NCBI RefSeq assembly: GCF_963678635.1
Contig: NC_087064.1
Coordinates: forward strand, 24,966,189-25,030,188
Length of the DNA stretch: 64,000 nucleotides
Direction: 5' to 3'
Source of the DNA: Symsagittifera roscoffensis
Taxonomy: Eukaryota > Xenacoelomorpha > Acoela > Convolutidae
Under the pieces are notes generated by a model. That model made no database searches, was not told where the DNA came from, and saw only the letters and a list, made by a program, of their open reading frames with translations. Position 1 is the stretch's first letter. Each line of letters opens with the position of its first letter. Of this stretch, positions 20,449-32,475 are shown in pieces. A program made the translations under genes and the position numbers.

Positions 20449-20880
20449 TTACACTTGCGAAGCAATGTGTTTTAGTACGAACTTTCTTTTTTTCCCGACT
20501 AAAGTGCAAATAATATTGCGACTTAAAGCAACAATATTTGCTGGATGGAAATTTGGCAATAAGATATTTTTGATATTTTGTTGCCTCTTTGAAATTTAGT
20601 TGCACCTTTACAGCTTATTGATAACATGTGCCTTGACATTCCAATAGTTAAAAGTTTACACAGTTGATGCATTTTTAATTCATCAAGTGAACCGAAGAAA
20701 ACTATGTGTTTCAAACAACATAACAATAGTAAAATCTCGATTTCAGAAATTTTCTAACTCAATATATCTCGCAATTTTTTGAAAATTCGAGGCTTATTTA
20801 TACTTTTTCTTTAGTGAATTGATAGAGATGCTTTTTTGTCGTGTTCTGGCAAGTGTTTGCGAAGCACAGCTTCGCCTCTA
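20449..20880 (+). mobile_element. Inverted-end repeat element (composite family)
   Basis: Left end ACACTTGCGA (20451-20460). The right end GGCAAGTGT is a near inverse, followed by the GCGAAGCACAGCTTCGC hairpin. 20492-20785 repeats 13958-14220 closely. No ORF. A compact non-autonomous element. Confidence 0.6.
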
Positions 20881-20984
20881 TTAAAATTTTTTGTTGAGCG
20901 TGTATGGGTTTGTTGGTTTCAAAACCAATTCTTCTGATTTTTAACCGTCATCGAATACCCGAAAATTAAAGTTCGCTTTCAAAC

Positions 20985-21320
20985 GGGGGGGGGGCTAGAT
21001 TTTAAAAAAAATCAAAACTTTTGTCGGCTTTTTTTTGGGTCGACTACATTGATTTATTAAGCTCTTTCAAATCATTATAAGAGCCTCATTTCGACGAAAT
21101 TTTCTGCACCGCAGGCCAGTTTTTAGGCAGTTTTTGGAAAATGTTGACGCTCCCTCAAATTAGTACTATTTGTCGGCGAACGCGCCCTTATGAAAATCTT
21201 AGGGTCAGTCAGCCAAAAATGGATATCCCAAAATATTACAAAAGGGGGACCCTTTGGTCGAAAGGGGGTCAAATCCCTAAGGGTGGCGTCCAATCCGACC
21301 CCTCCCCCTAAATCCGCTCG
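20985..21320 (-). mobile_element. hAT-type MITE, degenerate copy
   Basis: Contains a G-run followed by CTAGATTTT at the left and CCCCTCCCCCTAAATCCGC at the right, with the same internal order as 9206-9600 read in reverse (AAAGGGGGACCCTTTGG, GGGTCAGTCAGCC). Ends are too decayed for a target duplication. Confidence 0.65.
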
Positions 21321-22397
21321 CGGTGGTACATGTTAATGCACTTTGTCACGACCGCTCAGCGCTTTTCCAATGCACATTGTTCCATTGTTGCAGAAAGGTT
21401 TTGCAGAATATTGTCTTAATGGGAATGGGTATCCGCTTTCAGGGATCATTTTTACAATCATCCCTACACCTAATTGACCTACTGCTCGATATGTTTTTAT
21501 ACACAGCTTTTTTAGTCTGTTAATAGCGTAGTATATAAAACATAATAAGATATCGATTGAATTTTTGACTAATAAGATCCATTTATTTTGACTGATTAGA
21601 TCCATTTTCTCAAACTCGTTTTCTGAAAAACCGAATTTTCATCCCTCCAAATCGATTTGGGGGGATTGTTAGATTGATCTGCTTTAATTTTTTCGGAATA
21701 TTTGCTTTATATGATTTTTATTTGTTTTATGAAGCATTATTTAAGATTGATAAAACTTATCAGAAGCATTTTTGTTTCTGTTTTCTACCAATTCAGAATC
21801 AATTATTTTAGATCATTTCTCAACATTTCATATCCTGGCAACCTAAACAAGTGGAATACTGCTAGGTTCGATTTTTTTTCGGTGGAGCTATAAAAGGTTT
21901 TTAGACAAGTGAAGCGTACTGTCTTACAGTAACCACTGTTTTTACCTCAGTCGTTATTTGGTGGCATCTTCGTATTTTTATAACTGGTAACTTTTTGCTC
22001 CATAGCATTACAACAAAAAAACTGATGTGAAGGGTTTAATCAAAAGAAAAGATTCAGTGAATTTACATGGCGCAACTTATGTCGCCCTTATTTTTTAATG
22101 GAAAAACTTATCGCTCAAAAAATGCACAATTTTTGAAAGCTGACTCAGTTTTAAAACCTGATTTTTTTTCGAAAATTACTGCGCCAAATCTGATATAGAT
22201 TTTATCGAAAAACAGCGAAGAAGAGTTTTTGTCCGCATATCAGCTATATACTGTTTTATGTGCACAAAAATTAATTTTAGTCTTGAACCGTTTTTCGGAG
22301 ACTTGTCAAAGATTACCTTGCCAAATCTGAGATAAAAAGTTCAATCAAAAGAACAGGTGCTGAAAATTTTCGATCCATGGTCATTGTCTTAGTTTTT
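21321..22397. other. Intergenic, nothing recognised
   Basis: Short shadow frames only; no RNA or repeat boundary found. Confidence 0.4.
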
Positions 22398-22830
22398 GGG
22401 AGTAATGAACGTAGTGAAGACTCTTATTCAGGTCTTGCTGATTTTTGTTTATTTTTTTTCTCAGGAAGAAGTTTTAAAAATTTTGCACTTTTTGAGTTTA
22501 TTTGAAATTCATCTGCTGAAAGTGACGTAAATAGAATACGAATGTGAAAATGACGTAAAAAACGTGAACGGTTTCAAATTTTGAAAGTGGAGTTTAATTT
22601 TTAAATTTTCCCAGCGGAATAAAAATTTTACCCGTTGACCCAGTTTTCTCAAGTTGGGTTAATGTTATCAGAAAGCGCCAGTCATAAATTTTTCTAGAAA
22701 CACAAAAATCTTAAAGAGCATCTATTTTTTACTTTGAAATTTGATACTTGAGAATTTTTCACCAAAGTCAGTGTTTCATTTATGTTTACTTGCGTTCATT
22801 ACTTTTTTCCAATCTTCGATGTGCTATGTG
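22398..22830 (+). mobile_element. MITE-like copy outside the gene
   Basis: Left end GGAGTAATGAACGTAGTGAA (22399), right end TGCGTTCATTACTTTTTTCC. It shows the family is dispersed and not confined to LRIG introns. Confidence 0.7.
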
Positions 22831-23142
22831 TGTGAAAAGCCATGTTAAAAAAGCAAAGTTCCATATTTCGCAATGATTTTTTCTGGAGTTTTTTTTAGTT
22901 TCGAAACCTACATTGCCAAACTTACGTGGCGTTCATTGAAATAACGATCTTTAAAGGCATCCCCTGCATATGTGAATGTTTCTAATTTTGGTATGAAATC
23001 AGCTGTAGATTGTGGAAATGTTTGACCTTTTGATTCGATTTGGGATTCGTTTAATTTTCCTAAACGACCATGCCAAATCTGAAATTTTTTTTGAAACTTA
23101 TGGAACTTACGCAGTACTATTCGCATCAATACATTATGTTAA

Positions 23143-25489
23143 ATTATTTTCAAGCAGGTAACTCCGACTTTATTTAGCTCCAAGTGCTTACACTTGCGAG
23201 GTTGTGAACGTTGTGTATCAGTACGAGCTTTTTTCAAATCTAACTTGCAAATAAAAGTGCTCATGGGGTAGCACTCAAACTATCTATAATGACAATCTGT
23301 AGCATTGGAAAACTCATAACATCTGCTGTCTATTTTATTTGTGGCTAATATTTGTGAGAGGCTAAACGTTTGTGGCTGAGTCGTAAGTGAATGCGAATTA
23401 TAATCTGTAGGTCGCAGGTTTTAATCCGAAATGTAGCCGAATGTTTTCTCGCTAGTATTCGCGACGAGCAGTTTCGACTCTGTGTTAACTCTAGCTAAGC
23501 GCCTTTGGCGCAGATGCAAGGTCGCGCGACTTCTAATTTCCAGGTCAATGGTTTGATTCAGCCACTTAGCAGTGTTTTCTGTTAGTTTTATCTTTTCTTT
23601 TTTTTTATCTTTTAATCTTTTTAGAGCTCTTTTTGCCTTTTTCTCACGTGTGTTTGCAAAGTGAAGTTTAGCTTCTGTGGCATTACTTCAATCGAACTGT
23701 TTGTAAAAAAAATCCAGTCTATTTGTTTTGGTTCGAAGTACCGCAAACTACCATAGGTAACGAAAGTTTTTTCTGTTTTTAATTTTGGCTGTTATTTTTA
23801 AGTTCGATTGAATCAATTTGCACACATGGAAAATCCAAGATTTTTATTTTTTAAATAGCGTTACTGAGTTGTTGAAGAGTATATTCTTGTTTCTTCAAAA
23901 AAGTCTGCAGTTCGAATGCTTCGTTTTTAACAAATTCATTCAATTATTTTTTCTTTTTTAGTTCGTACAGCCGATTCGATTCACCTTCAAATTTTTCTTA
24001 ACTGGGTCTCCTAAATAATAAAGTGTTTCCAAGTTATCATTTTTCTGTCTAAAATGACAAGGTTTAAATTAATTGCAGAAACTTTATCGTTACTTTTTGC
24101 GGTTGCTAATGTTTTATCTTTGTTATGTTTATAATGTTTGTTGTAAATCAACTCTTGTTTTTTGTTTTCTTTTTCCGCTTTTTATTTTTCGTTTTTGTTT
24201 CTATTTAAAGGTTTTTTCGGCTAAGAGGATTTAGGTCGATGAAAAAATCTTTAATTGCTTGTTAAATCGTTGTATGAATCACTTACCTTTAAAATTGTTT
24301 TTGTGCTTGCGGAAACGTAGTTGGGGGGGGGGTGAAACTTAGAAAAAAATTTCGGATCAAATACTTTATAGCTCAACTTTGATTTTACTCAACAGTCGCC
24401 TACCCAAGTTTTATGTGCTCAGTATCCGCTTAGTTAATTTCGTTCAAAATGCTTCTTTAACCTTGGATGTTGTATTTTTCCTTAAATTAACCCGCATTCG
24501 AGACAAACTTTAAGAAATTAATGTTTCAAATTATTTTAAAAAAAAAATTTTCGATTCAGTTTGCGTTTTCTTTCCGGCTAGTACTATGCCTTTTCTTGAT
24601 TGATGTAACGCAAGTGGTGCGAAGTTCTGCTTGCCTATGTGGTAAAAATATATCATAGGAATTTTTTTTTTCGGCTGTTCATTTTTTTTCTACAATTTTT
24701 TATTGATTTTTTAAGATTACTTCCAAAAAAATTATTCTGTTGTATTTTTTTGTTTTTTCCTCTATCTTAAATTCGAAACCACCACTTTCCCACCAAAGAC
24801 GAATATTCATGGCTTTTTCTGTCGTAAATTTCTGGTTGGTAAATTTGATTAGCCAGCGTACATTGATACTATTTCATGGAAATTTTCTTACACTATTGAG
24901 CTTGAAAGTCAAAAACGTGTTCAGCAAAGAAAAAGCATGACCGTAAGGAAAGTTTCAAAGGGAAAGGTCTGGTAGCCAGTTATACGAAACTTTTTCTCTC
25001 AAACAATTTTAATTGAGAAATATTATTTATTACTTTTAGTTGCTTGGACTGAGGTCATTTATCCAAGGACGCTATAGGGTGTTTCAGCTTTTACTGAATT
25101 TTGGCTTTGCTTATGCTTGTTCACACGTTTTTTTCTTTTTTTTTTCTAAGATTTTGCACACAAAATTCTGCAAAGATTCTGTCAGCATAATTTCCGGCTT
25201 GTATTTAGCGTGCAAACTAGTTGAGCCGTCCCATTTTGATACGGCGTGTAAAAGTTTCACACATCTCTGCAAATTTTTCACTAAAAGATCTCTTAATTGT
25301 TTTTTGATCTATAAATTGTTTTTTTTTCGAAATTTGTCAGATTATCGTTTAGTTTCTGCTGTAACTATCAGAGAAGCGATAGCAATTTTTAGATAATCGG
25401 CAAATCGTTAACTAGAATTTTTCCTGCCACAAGATATGTAACCTTGCTAAGTCCATGATGTTTTTGAGCAGATGACTGCAATAAAATTT
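23143..25489 (+). repeat. Tandem duplication, unit 1
   Basis: A ~2.3-kb unit starting TTTTCAAGCAGGTAACTCC and ending with GATGACTGCAATAAAA is followed at once by a second, diverged copy (25490-28140). It contains two tRNA-like boxes and two related short repeats, but no convincing gene. By eye the copies are roughly 93-96% alike. Confidence 0.85.
23188..23680 (+). mobile_element. Composite tRNA-headed element in duplication unit 1
   Basis: Left end TTACACTTGCGA (23188). Two tRNA-like blocks follow in series: GTGGCTGAGTCGTAAGTG with B-box-like GGTCGCAGGTTTTAATCCG (23372-23428), then TTTGGCGCAGATGCAAG with GGTCAATGGTTTGATTC (23504-23559). The tail is TCTCACGTGTGTTTGCAAAG. It resembles a dimeric tRNA SINE; no acceptor stem forms in either block. 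Confidence 0.55.
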
Positions 25490-25527
25490 TCAAGTAGGTA
25501 ACTCCAACTTTATTTGGCTCCAAGTGC

Positions 25528-26022
25528 TTACACTTAAGAGATTGTGAACGTTGTGTATTAGTACGAGCGTTTTTAAAAATCTAACTTGCAAATAAAAGTG
25601 CTCATGGGGTAGCACTCAAATTATCTATAATGACAATCTATAGCATTGGAAAATTCATAACTTCTGCTGTCTATTTTATTTGTGGCTAATGTTTGTGAGA
25701 GGCTAAACGTTTGTGGCTGAGTCGTAAGTGAATGCGAATTATAATCTGTAGGTCGCAGGTTTTAATCCGAAATGTAGCCGAATGTTTTCTCGCTAGTATT
25801 CGCGACGAGCAGTTTCGACTCTGTGTTAACTCTAGCTAAGCGCCCTTGGCGCAGATGCAAGGTCGCGCGACTTCTAATTTCCAGGTCAATGGTTTGATTC
25901 AGCCACTTAGCAGTGTTTTCTGTTAGTTTTATCTTTTCTTTTTTTTTCATCTTTTAATCTTTTTAGAGCTCTTTTTGCCTTTTTCTCACGTGTGTTTGCA
26001 AAGTGAAGTTTAGCTTCTGTGG
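25528..26022 (+). mobile_element. Composite tRNA-headed element in duplication unit 2
   Basis: Same structure as 23188-23680. The first A/B boxes are at 25712-25769, the second at 25845-25900. The left end has decayed to ACACTTAAGA. Confidence 0.55.
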
Positions 26023-26452
26023 CATTACTTTAATCAAACTGTTTGTAAAAAAAATTCAGTCTATTTGTTTTGGTTCGAAGTACCGCAAACTACCACAGGT
26101 ACCGAAAGTTTTTTTTTGTTTTTAATTTTGGCTGTTATTTTTAAGTTCGATTGAATCAATTTGCACACATGGAAATTCCAAATTTTTTAAATAGCGTTAC
26201 TGAGTGGTTGAAGAGTATATTCCTGTTTGTTCAAAAAAATTCTGCAGTTCGAATGCTTTGTTTTTGGCAAATTCATTCAATTATTTTTTCTTTTATAGTT
26301 CGTACAGCCGATTCACCTTCAATTTTTTTTCACTGGGTCTCCTAAATAATAAGGTGTTTCCAAGTTATCATTTTTCTGTCTGAAATGACAAGGTTTAAAG
26401 TAATTGCTGAAATTTTATGGTTACTTTTTGCTGTTGCTAATGTTTTATCTTT

Positions 26453-26735
26453 TAATGTCAAGCTTTTTCAAATATCTTTATTCAAACCTTTCAAGGGAAT
26501 TTTCTGGTCTTGTAGCCAATGTTTACGCTTGCAACTAGCAAGCGTTATCAAACTGGCGTATTGATTTTTTTTCTTGTAAACAGATAGTATAACAAATCAG
26601 TTGAATCAGTCAGCAAGGCTGTTAACCACAGCAACAGCCAAAAATAGCTGAGAGCAAAAAAAACTTAATGCCTGTCAGCAATTGTTTGAGAGCATGTCCG
26701 CTTTTAAAATGGCCGTATTTTTTCTAAACTTTTTT
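26453..26735. other. Insertion (or ancestral segment) unique to unit 2
   Basis: Absent from the equivalent site near 24115-24140 of unit 1. Contains a perfect 8-bp hairpin ACGCTTGC-AACTA-GCAAGCGT at 26525-26545. No target duplication or terminal repeats could be made out, so insertion and deletion are both possible. Confidence 0.5.
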
Positions 26736-28149
26736 GTTTGTTGTGAATCAACTCTTGTTTTTAGTTTTCTTTTTCCGCTTTTTATTTTTCGTTTTTATTT
26801 CTATTAAAAGGTTTTTTCGGCTTAACGGATTTGGGTCGATGCAAGTCTCTTTAGTTGCCTTTTAAATCGTTGTATGAATCACCTAATTTTTGAAATTGTT
26901 TTTGTGCTTACGGAAAGGTAGTTGGGGGGTGAAACTTAGAAACAAAATTTCGGATCAAAACACTTTATAGCTCAACTTTGATTTTTTAACTCAACAGTCG
27001 CCTACCCAAGTTTTGTGTGCTCAGTATCCGCTAAGTTAATTTCGTTCTTAGTGCTTATTTAACACTGGAAGTTGTATTTTTCCTTAAATTAACCCGCATT
27101 CCAGACAAACTTTAAGAAATTAATTTTTCAAATTATGTAAAAAAACTTTTTTTTCGGTTCAGTTACGTTTTCTTTCCGGCTAGTACTATGCCTTTTTTTG
27201 ATGTATCGCAAGTGGTGCGAAGCTCTGCTTTGCCTATGTGGTAAAAATATATCATAGGAAATTTTTTTTCGGTTGTTCATTTTTTTTCTACAATTTTTTA
27301 TTTATTTTCTAAGATAACTTCCAAAAAATTATTCTGATTCATTTTTTTTTGTTCGGGACTTTGTTTTTCTTTAATCAAATTCAATCAGATTTTTAAAAGT
27401 TGTTTCTTCGTTTTTTCCTCTATCTTAAATTCGAAACCACCTCTTTCCCACCAAAGACGAATATTCATGGCTTTTTCTGTCGTAAATTTCTGGTTGGTAA
27501 ATTTGATTAGCCAGCGTACATTGATACTCTTTCATAGAAAGTTTCTTACACTAGTGAGCTTGAAAGTCAAAAATGTGTTCAGCAAAGAAAAAGCATGACC
27601 GTAAGGAAAATTTTAAAGGGAAAAGTCTGGTAGCCAGTTATACGAAACTTTTTCTCTCAAACAATTTTAATTGAGAAATATTAATTATTACTTTTAGTTG
27701 CTTGGACTGAGGTCATTTATCCAAGGACGCTATAGGGTGTTTCAGCTTTTACTGAATTTTGGCTTTGCTTATGCTTGTTCACACATTTTTTTCTTTTTTT
27801 TTCTAAGATTTTGCATCCAAAATTCTGCAAAGATTCTTTCAGCATAAATTCTGGCTGGTATTTAGCGTGCAAACTAGTTGAGCCGTCCCATTTTGATACG
27901 GCGTGTAAAAGTTTCACAGGATCTCTGCAAAATTTTCACTAAAAGATCTCTTAATTGTTTTTTGAACTATCTATTGTTTTTTTTTCGAAATTTGTCAGAT
28001 TATCGTTTAGTTTCTGCTGTAACTATCAGAGAAGCGATAGCAATTCTTAGATAATCGGAAAATCGTGTACTAGAATTTTTCCTGTCACAAGATATGTAAT
28101 CTTTCTAAGTCCATGATGATTTTGAGCAGATGACTGCAATAATTTCTCA

Positions 28150-28340
28150 GATTAGATCATTTAGTGATAAAAAATTAATAGATCAGAGAAAACTTTTGCT
28201 GTATATTGATAGTTTTGCTCAATTTCAACATTGTTGATCATTTAGTGATCATTAAATTAATAGATCATTTAGTGATCAACATATCAATTTATCATTTAGA
28301 GAAAACTTGCTGTATATCGATAGCTTAGCTCAAATTGGAA
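28150..28340 (+). repeat. Short local duplication around GATCATTTAGTGATC
   Basis: The palindromic box GATCATTTAGTGATC recurs in intact or near-intact form three times, and the block AGAGAAAACTT...GCTGTATAT with CGATAG or TGATAG occurs at 28187 and 28297, about 110 bp apart. Confidence 0.6.
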
Positions 28341-28664
28341 AAGTTTGCCGTTTTTTGCTATCATCGATTTTGAAGCTTCAATTCCTTGCAGCAAAAAAGA
28401 TAATTAATACCGGATCAAAATTTCTAGGTGGTAAAACACCTCAGACCTATTCACCGCAAAACAAATTTTCGCCGGAGTGAAAACATTCATTTTCAAGTTT
28501 CCGTGTACCTTTTTCGGGTTAGTTTGCGACAAACGATCTTAAATTCTGAAAAAAAAACACTTCCCATTTGCTGCATGTTTCATTTTTTATCGATACTTTT
28601 CCAAAATTGTGACAAAACAATTTCAAATTTTGGATTATAATATATTGATCGATTTGCGTGCGCA

Positions 28665-29010
28665 GATTTTTTTTTTGGGGATGGGGGGATTTTGAACATT
28701 TTGTGGACCTTTTTTTAGGTTGACCAAATTGTTTTTCCGAGCTCTCCGAAAATAATATAGGAACCCTATTTTGTCAAATGTGTTTAAGAAACAGGCAAAA
28801 ACCGGCGTTTTTGGGCCTTGTTATGAAAAAATTTGACAAAAAGTTTGGGTTGCTTCGGCGCGCCCTCCCCCCTCATATTAGTTATTTTGTGGTCAATGGC
28901 GCCTTTAAAAAAATTTTGAGTTTGCAAATGGATTTCGTAAAGTCATACCAAAAAGAAGATCCTTTGGAAAAATTTGGCAACCAAAGTATTATACTTCAAA
29001 TCCTGTGAGG
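28665..29010 (-). mobile_element. hAT-type MITE, degenerate reverse copy
   Basis: Opens with a G-run (GGGGATGGGGGGATTTT). Carries the family's internal order (GACCTTTTTTTAGGTTGACC, CGAGCTCTCCGAAAAT, GATCCTTTGGAAAAATTTGG). Ends are lost. Confidence 0.55.
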
Positions 29011-29129
29011 GTTGTGACTACGGCAACAAACCAATAGATTTGCCATTTCAGAGTCGAAATGTCATCGAGTTTTCATCTCCTGTTGCTGCTCGTTTCTTTT
29101 GTTCTAAGATTTTTTCACACTGTATATTT

Positions 29130-29895
29130 ATATCTACATCTTGTTAGTGAGATCAGTATTAGTTATGATTTCTATTAGTTGTTGCGCAAAAGCACGTTTT
29201 TTAGTTCGGTTGTTATTAGAAATCGCTCACCCTAGAGCTACTCTCGTCAAAAATAAGAGCGCGTGTCTTAAGCGTGGTATAGCGCGGGCGGTGAGGCCGG
29301 CTATAGGGCATGCGCAGCACATCCTTAACTGGTGGGTTAGGCCTGTTGCGTGGAGCATAATTTTACCGTCTCTTTGAGCAGAGTCTCTTTTTGTGTTCCA
29401 TCTTTTGTTTTTTTTTTGTTTCTGGTGTTTTTCTCTCTTTTGTTCTTTAGTGGTGTCCTTTTATCAAAAACAGATTTTTATGTTTTGTGTTGCTCTTTTG
29501 ATATTTTTGTGTTTCAAGTGTTTTTGATAAACTTTGAAAGCGGGTTACAAAAGAATAATTTATCTAGTTTTAATCTGGTTTGCGTACCATGAGATTTTCT
29601 CATACATGCGGTTGGTTTTTAGCATTAGCAAGCTGCGTTGGTCTATAGTTTATGGTACACAGTAGAAAACCCATGAAAGTGTGGGGAGTAGGGAATGCTC
29701 GTCTATATATTGTGCTCGTTGAGCTGTGTTTTCGCTGTTGTAGTAGTTATATTGGGGGAAAAGGGAAGTTTACCTTTCAAAAAATCAGTTGTATTAGTAT
29801 GATGTGGGTGGTGAGGAAAAAATCACGCGTGGGGGCAATGATAGAAGATTCAGAGGTGGATGCTGAGTGGGTTAGTTGATGATTGTTAATGATTT
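29130..29895. other. G-skewed stretch without a recognised gene
   Basis: The plus strand is clearly richer in G than C and less homopolymeric than its surroundings, with a GC-rich patch at 29275-29345. No tRNA, rRNA or protein domain is recognised. Confidence 0.35.
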
Positions 29896-29905
29896 ATTTG
29901 TGTTA

Positions 29906-30670
29906 TGAAATTATTGCTGGCGGTGAATAAACTGTTCTATATCATGCTCTTGTTGATCGTCTGTGATTGGACTGGGTGCACCGGGTGCATTACTTGAAAA
30001 AGTGGTTAGGAAAAACTAGTGGGACTGGGTTCAGAGTCGAGGAACTCATCGGGAGTTTCAACTTCGGAGTTATTAATGTTTGATTTGAGTCATCTGAGTC
30101 CAGGCGTGTTGCGTTAGAAGAAAAACTGAGAGATGAGATCTGGAAATGTAATGAGGGAATCGTGGCGTTGGAAATTGGATAGATTGGAAAAGGAACGGTT
30201 GAGAGATCCAACTTGGGGGCTCATCGTGGGCTAAAAAGATTATTATTTTGAGAACGAAAGTTAAAGGTGCACAGTTGTTCAACAACTTGCTCATATGTGT
30301 CGGAAATAGTGGGTTGTTGGAGTGATATATGAGATATGAGGCTTCGTTGTAAGTTATTAGAATGTAGTAGCCGGTCGGTGGACAAAAGTTTAATTCTATA
30401 ACTTTGCCGGACTAAAGATAGAGGGTGATTATTTTGTAAACTGTGTAAATGTGGTGGTTCTGTAGGTGTCCTATTTTTATTGTCTTGTGCAGTATCGTAT
30501 GTATTTGTTTTTGTACATATTTGTTTATTATGTTAGCTAGTTTTTGCGTCAAGTAGGAGTTTGTTCATAGAGGTGAAAATTAATCCAAAAAAAACAGCAA
30601 ATAAATTGCGTGCTATGCTAGCTTGTCTGTTGACTTGTGTGTGTATGCGCATGTGTTATAGGTTCATTTC
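29906..30670 (-). pseudogene. Near-open minus-strand frame of unknown family, frameshifted
   Basis: One minus-strand frame runs from the gap edge to TAA at 29992-29990, interrupted only by TAA (30658-30656), TAA (30535-30533) and TGA (30223-30221) over about 226 codons. It reads NRTPTEPPHLHSLQNNHPLS, then EQVVEQLCTFNF, then SNATRLDSDDSN. The plausible C-terminus moves to other frames (ETPDEFLDSEPSPTS; PITDDQQEHDIEQFIHRQQ, then TAA near 29909). The polar, acidic-tailed make-up would suit a retroelement gag-like protein, but that is a guess. The upstream part is lost in the gap. Confidence 0.3.
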
Positions 30671-30870
30671 NNNNNNNNNNNNNNNNNNNNNNNNNNNNNN
30701 NNNNNNNNNNNNNNNNNNNNNNNNNNNNNNNNNNNNNNNNNNNNNNNNNNNNNNNNNNNNNNNNNNNNNNNNNNNNNNNNNNNNNNNNNNNNNNNNNNNN
30801 NNNNNNNNNNNNNNNNNNNNNNNNNNNNNNNNNNNNNNNNNNNNNNNNNNNNNNNNNNNNNNNNNNNNNN
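30671..30870. other. Assembly gap, 200 N
   Basis: Exactly 200 N, a conventional scaffold-gap size, so the true distance and the order of the two flanks are not known from the sequence. Confidence 0.99.
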
Positions 30871-32475
30871 AGGGCAGAGAAAGTGAGCTGCAATTGATTC
30901 ATCGAGTTTTGTTCAATTACCCAAAAGATGTAAGCTAGTTTTTTCGGCAAACAGCTGGTTTTTCAAATTTTATAACCAAGTGCAATCAGAAAAATATTTC
31001 GAAAAGTTTTGGTCATTTGATGCTATATACTTCGACGCGAATATTTGACATCCTCCACTACAATTAAAAAAAAATTATTTTCATTTTCTGTTCAATCAGT
31101 TCTGTGGTAATAAAACAAATACTATAAGCGACGAGTTCACAACAAATCTCCAACTGAGAAAATTGATTAGGAAGGAAATATAAAAATATTAATCAAAGAG
31201 TGAGACAGTTTTTTTTTCGAAAAACGTTCTGGAAATGAGAAAAAAGCAAAAATGAAAAATATAGAGCGCAAATCGAAACGTTTAAAAATTTCAATAGTCG
31301 TAAATAAACTTTCTTTTTGTACTCTGAGCAATGCTCTATTTTTTCTTAAATAATCCCGATTACACTGAAAAATCTACGTTTTTCAATTAGTAACCATCAA
31401 AAACTTTTACTCAAGCTTGGGAGTTTTAGTTGAAACAGAGAGGCAAATTGTGAATGATCCCGAGAAAAATCCTAACAAAAAAATTCCGTCAGCTGCTGAT
31501 TCAATTTTGATTAAAATAAGTGGATCAAAGATGAATGTCTGGGTCAAAACTGTTGAAAATTTTTCTCTTCGTTTCAGAATATTGATAACTTTGTCATTTT
31601 AAATCTGTTTAGAGTGCCAAGCAAATTTCCAAAATATCAATTACCCTCAAAATTTTATCTTCACTGTTAAAAAATTGGCGGATGAAATATGACCCTGGTA
31701 ACAGTTTGCAGACAAAGAATGAGAGTTAATAGTAGCGGATTCTGCGAATTTTGCGGATTTTTTTTTGGGTCGGAGTGACGATTCTTTTGGTATGTTTGAG
31801 TGTTTTCTCTGGCTTTGTTGGTGTATAAGTAATGAAAAAAAAACGCTAGTCAACAGGCAACAAAAGCGCTCGCTAAGTCAATTCTTGATTCATCGAACTC
31901 GCTTAACAATGTGCGGACAGGGGGAAAATTTACAAAAATAATTCATTTTTTTTGCACAGCCTTGAAAGTTTAAACAGAGTCAAAAACAGCATATTGAATA
32001 AAAAAAAGCATTTTTGGCAGAGACAGCTATCAAGTCAAAAACGCTACTAGTAAATTCTTTGAAAATTAATTGGATGTGGCCCGATCACGTCCAGACAAGG
32101 AGTTATTGAGTCGACAGAGGCATTAGATTGTCGTCAAATAATTTTACAAATATTAACTTTTTACAATAAAATTGTATTTGATCAAAGTATATGCCTTCCT
32201 TCAAGGGCCTCCTTCAGCATTTCAAAGATAATTTATATAAAAAAGCGATTGTTTCAAATTTAACGTCAACTTACTAGTTACGGAATGAGAATGGTGAAGG
32301 GTTAGATGGAAATTTTTACATAGACAGAATCACAAAGATTAGAAAAAAATGGGATGGATGGTCGCTATTGTCAGCAAAAAGCTCTAAGCAATTCACTTCG
32401 CAGTCTTGGGAGGCAACGTGATTAGGGTATCGGATCACTAGGCATCAGCGCAGCTCGCTCTAAGACTTCCATTTG
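30871..32475. other. AT-rich stretch, nothing recognised
   Basis: Low-complexity A/T-rich DNA with short Lys/Phe-rich shadow frames only. Confidence 0.4.

Larger units (their letters stand above)
25490..28140 (+). repeat. Tandem duplication, unit 2 (with extra 285 bp)
   Basis: Second copy of the 23143-25489 unit. It has an additional segment at about 26453-26735 and other small indels. The matching ends are AGATATGTAATCTTTCTAAG (28090) in this copy and the equivalent near 25435 in unit 1. Confidence 0.85.

Noticed and set aside
29041-30670. Ciliate-type code (TAA/TAG read as Gln) in the minus-strand frame
   Set aside because: Some TAA codons fall where Gln would fit, but TGA also interrupts the frames and the plausible reading changes frame, so decay is simpler than recoding.
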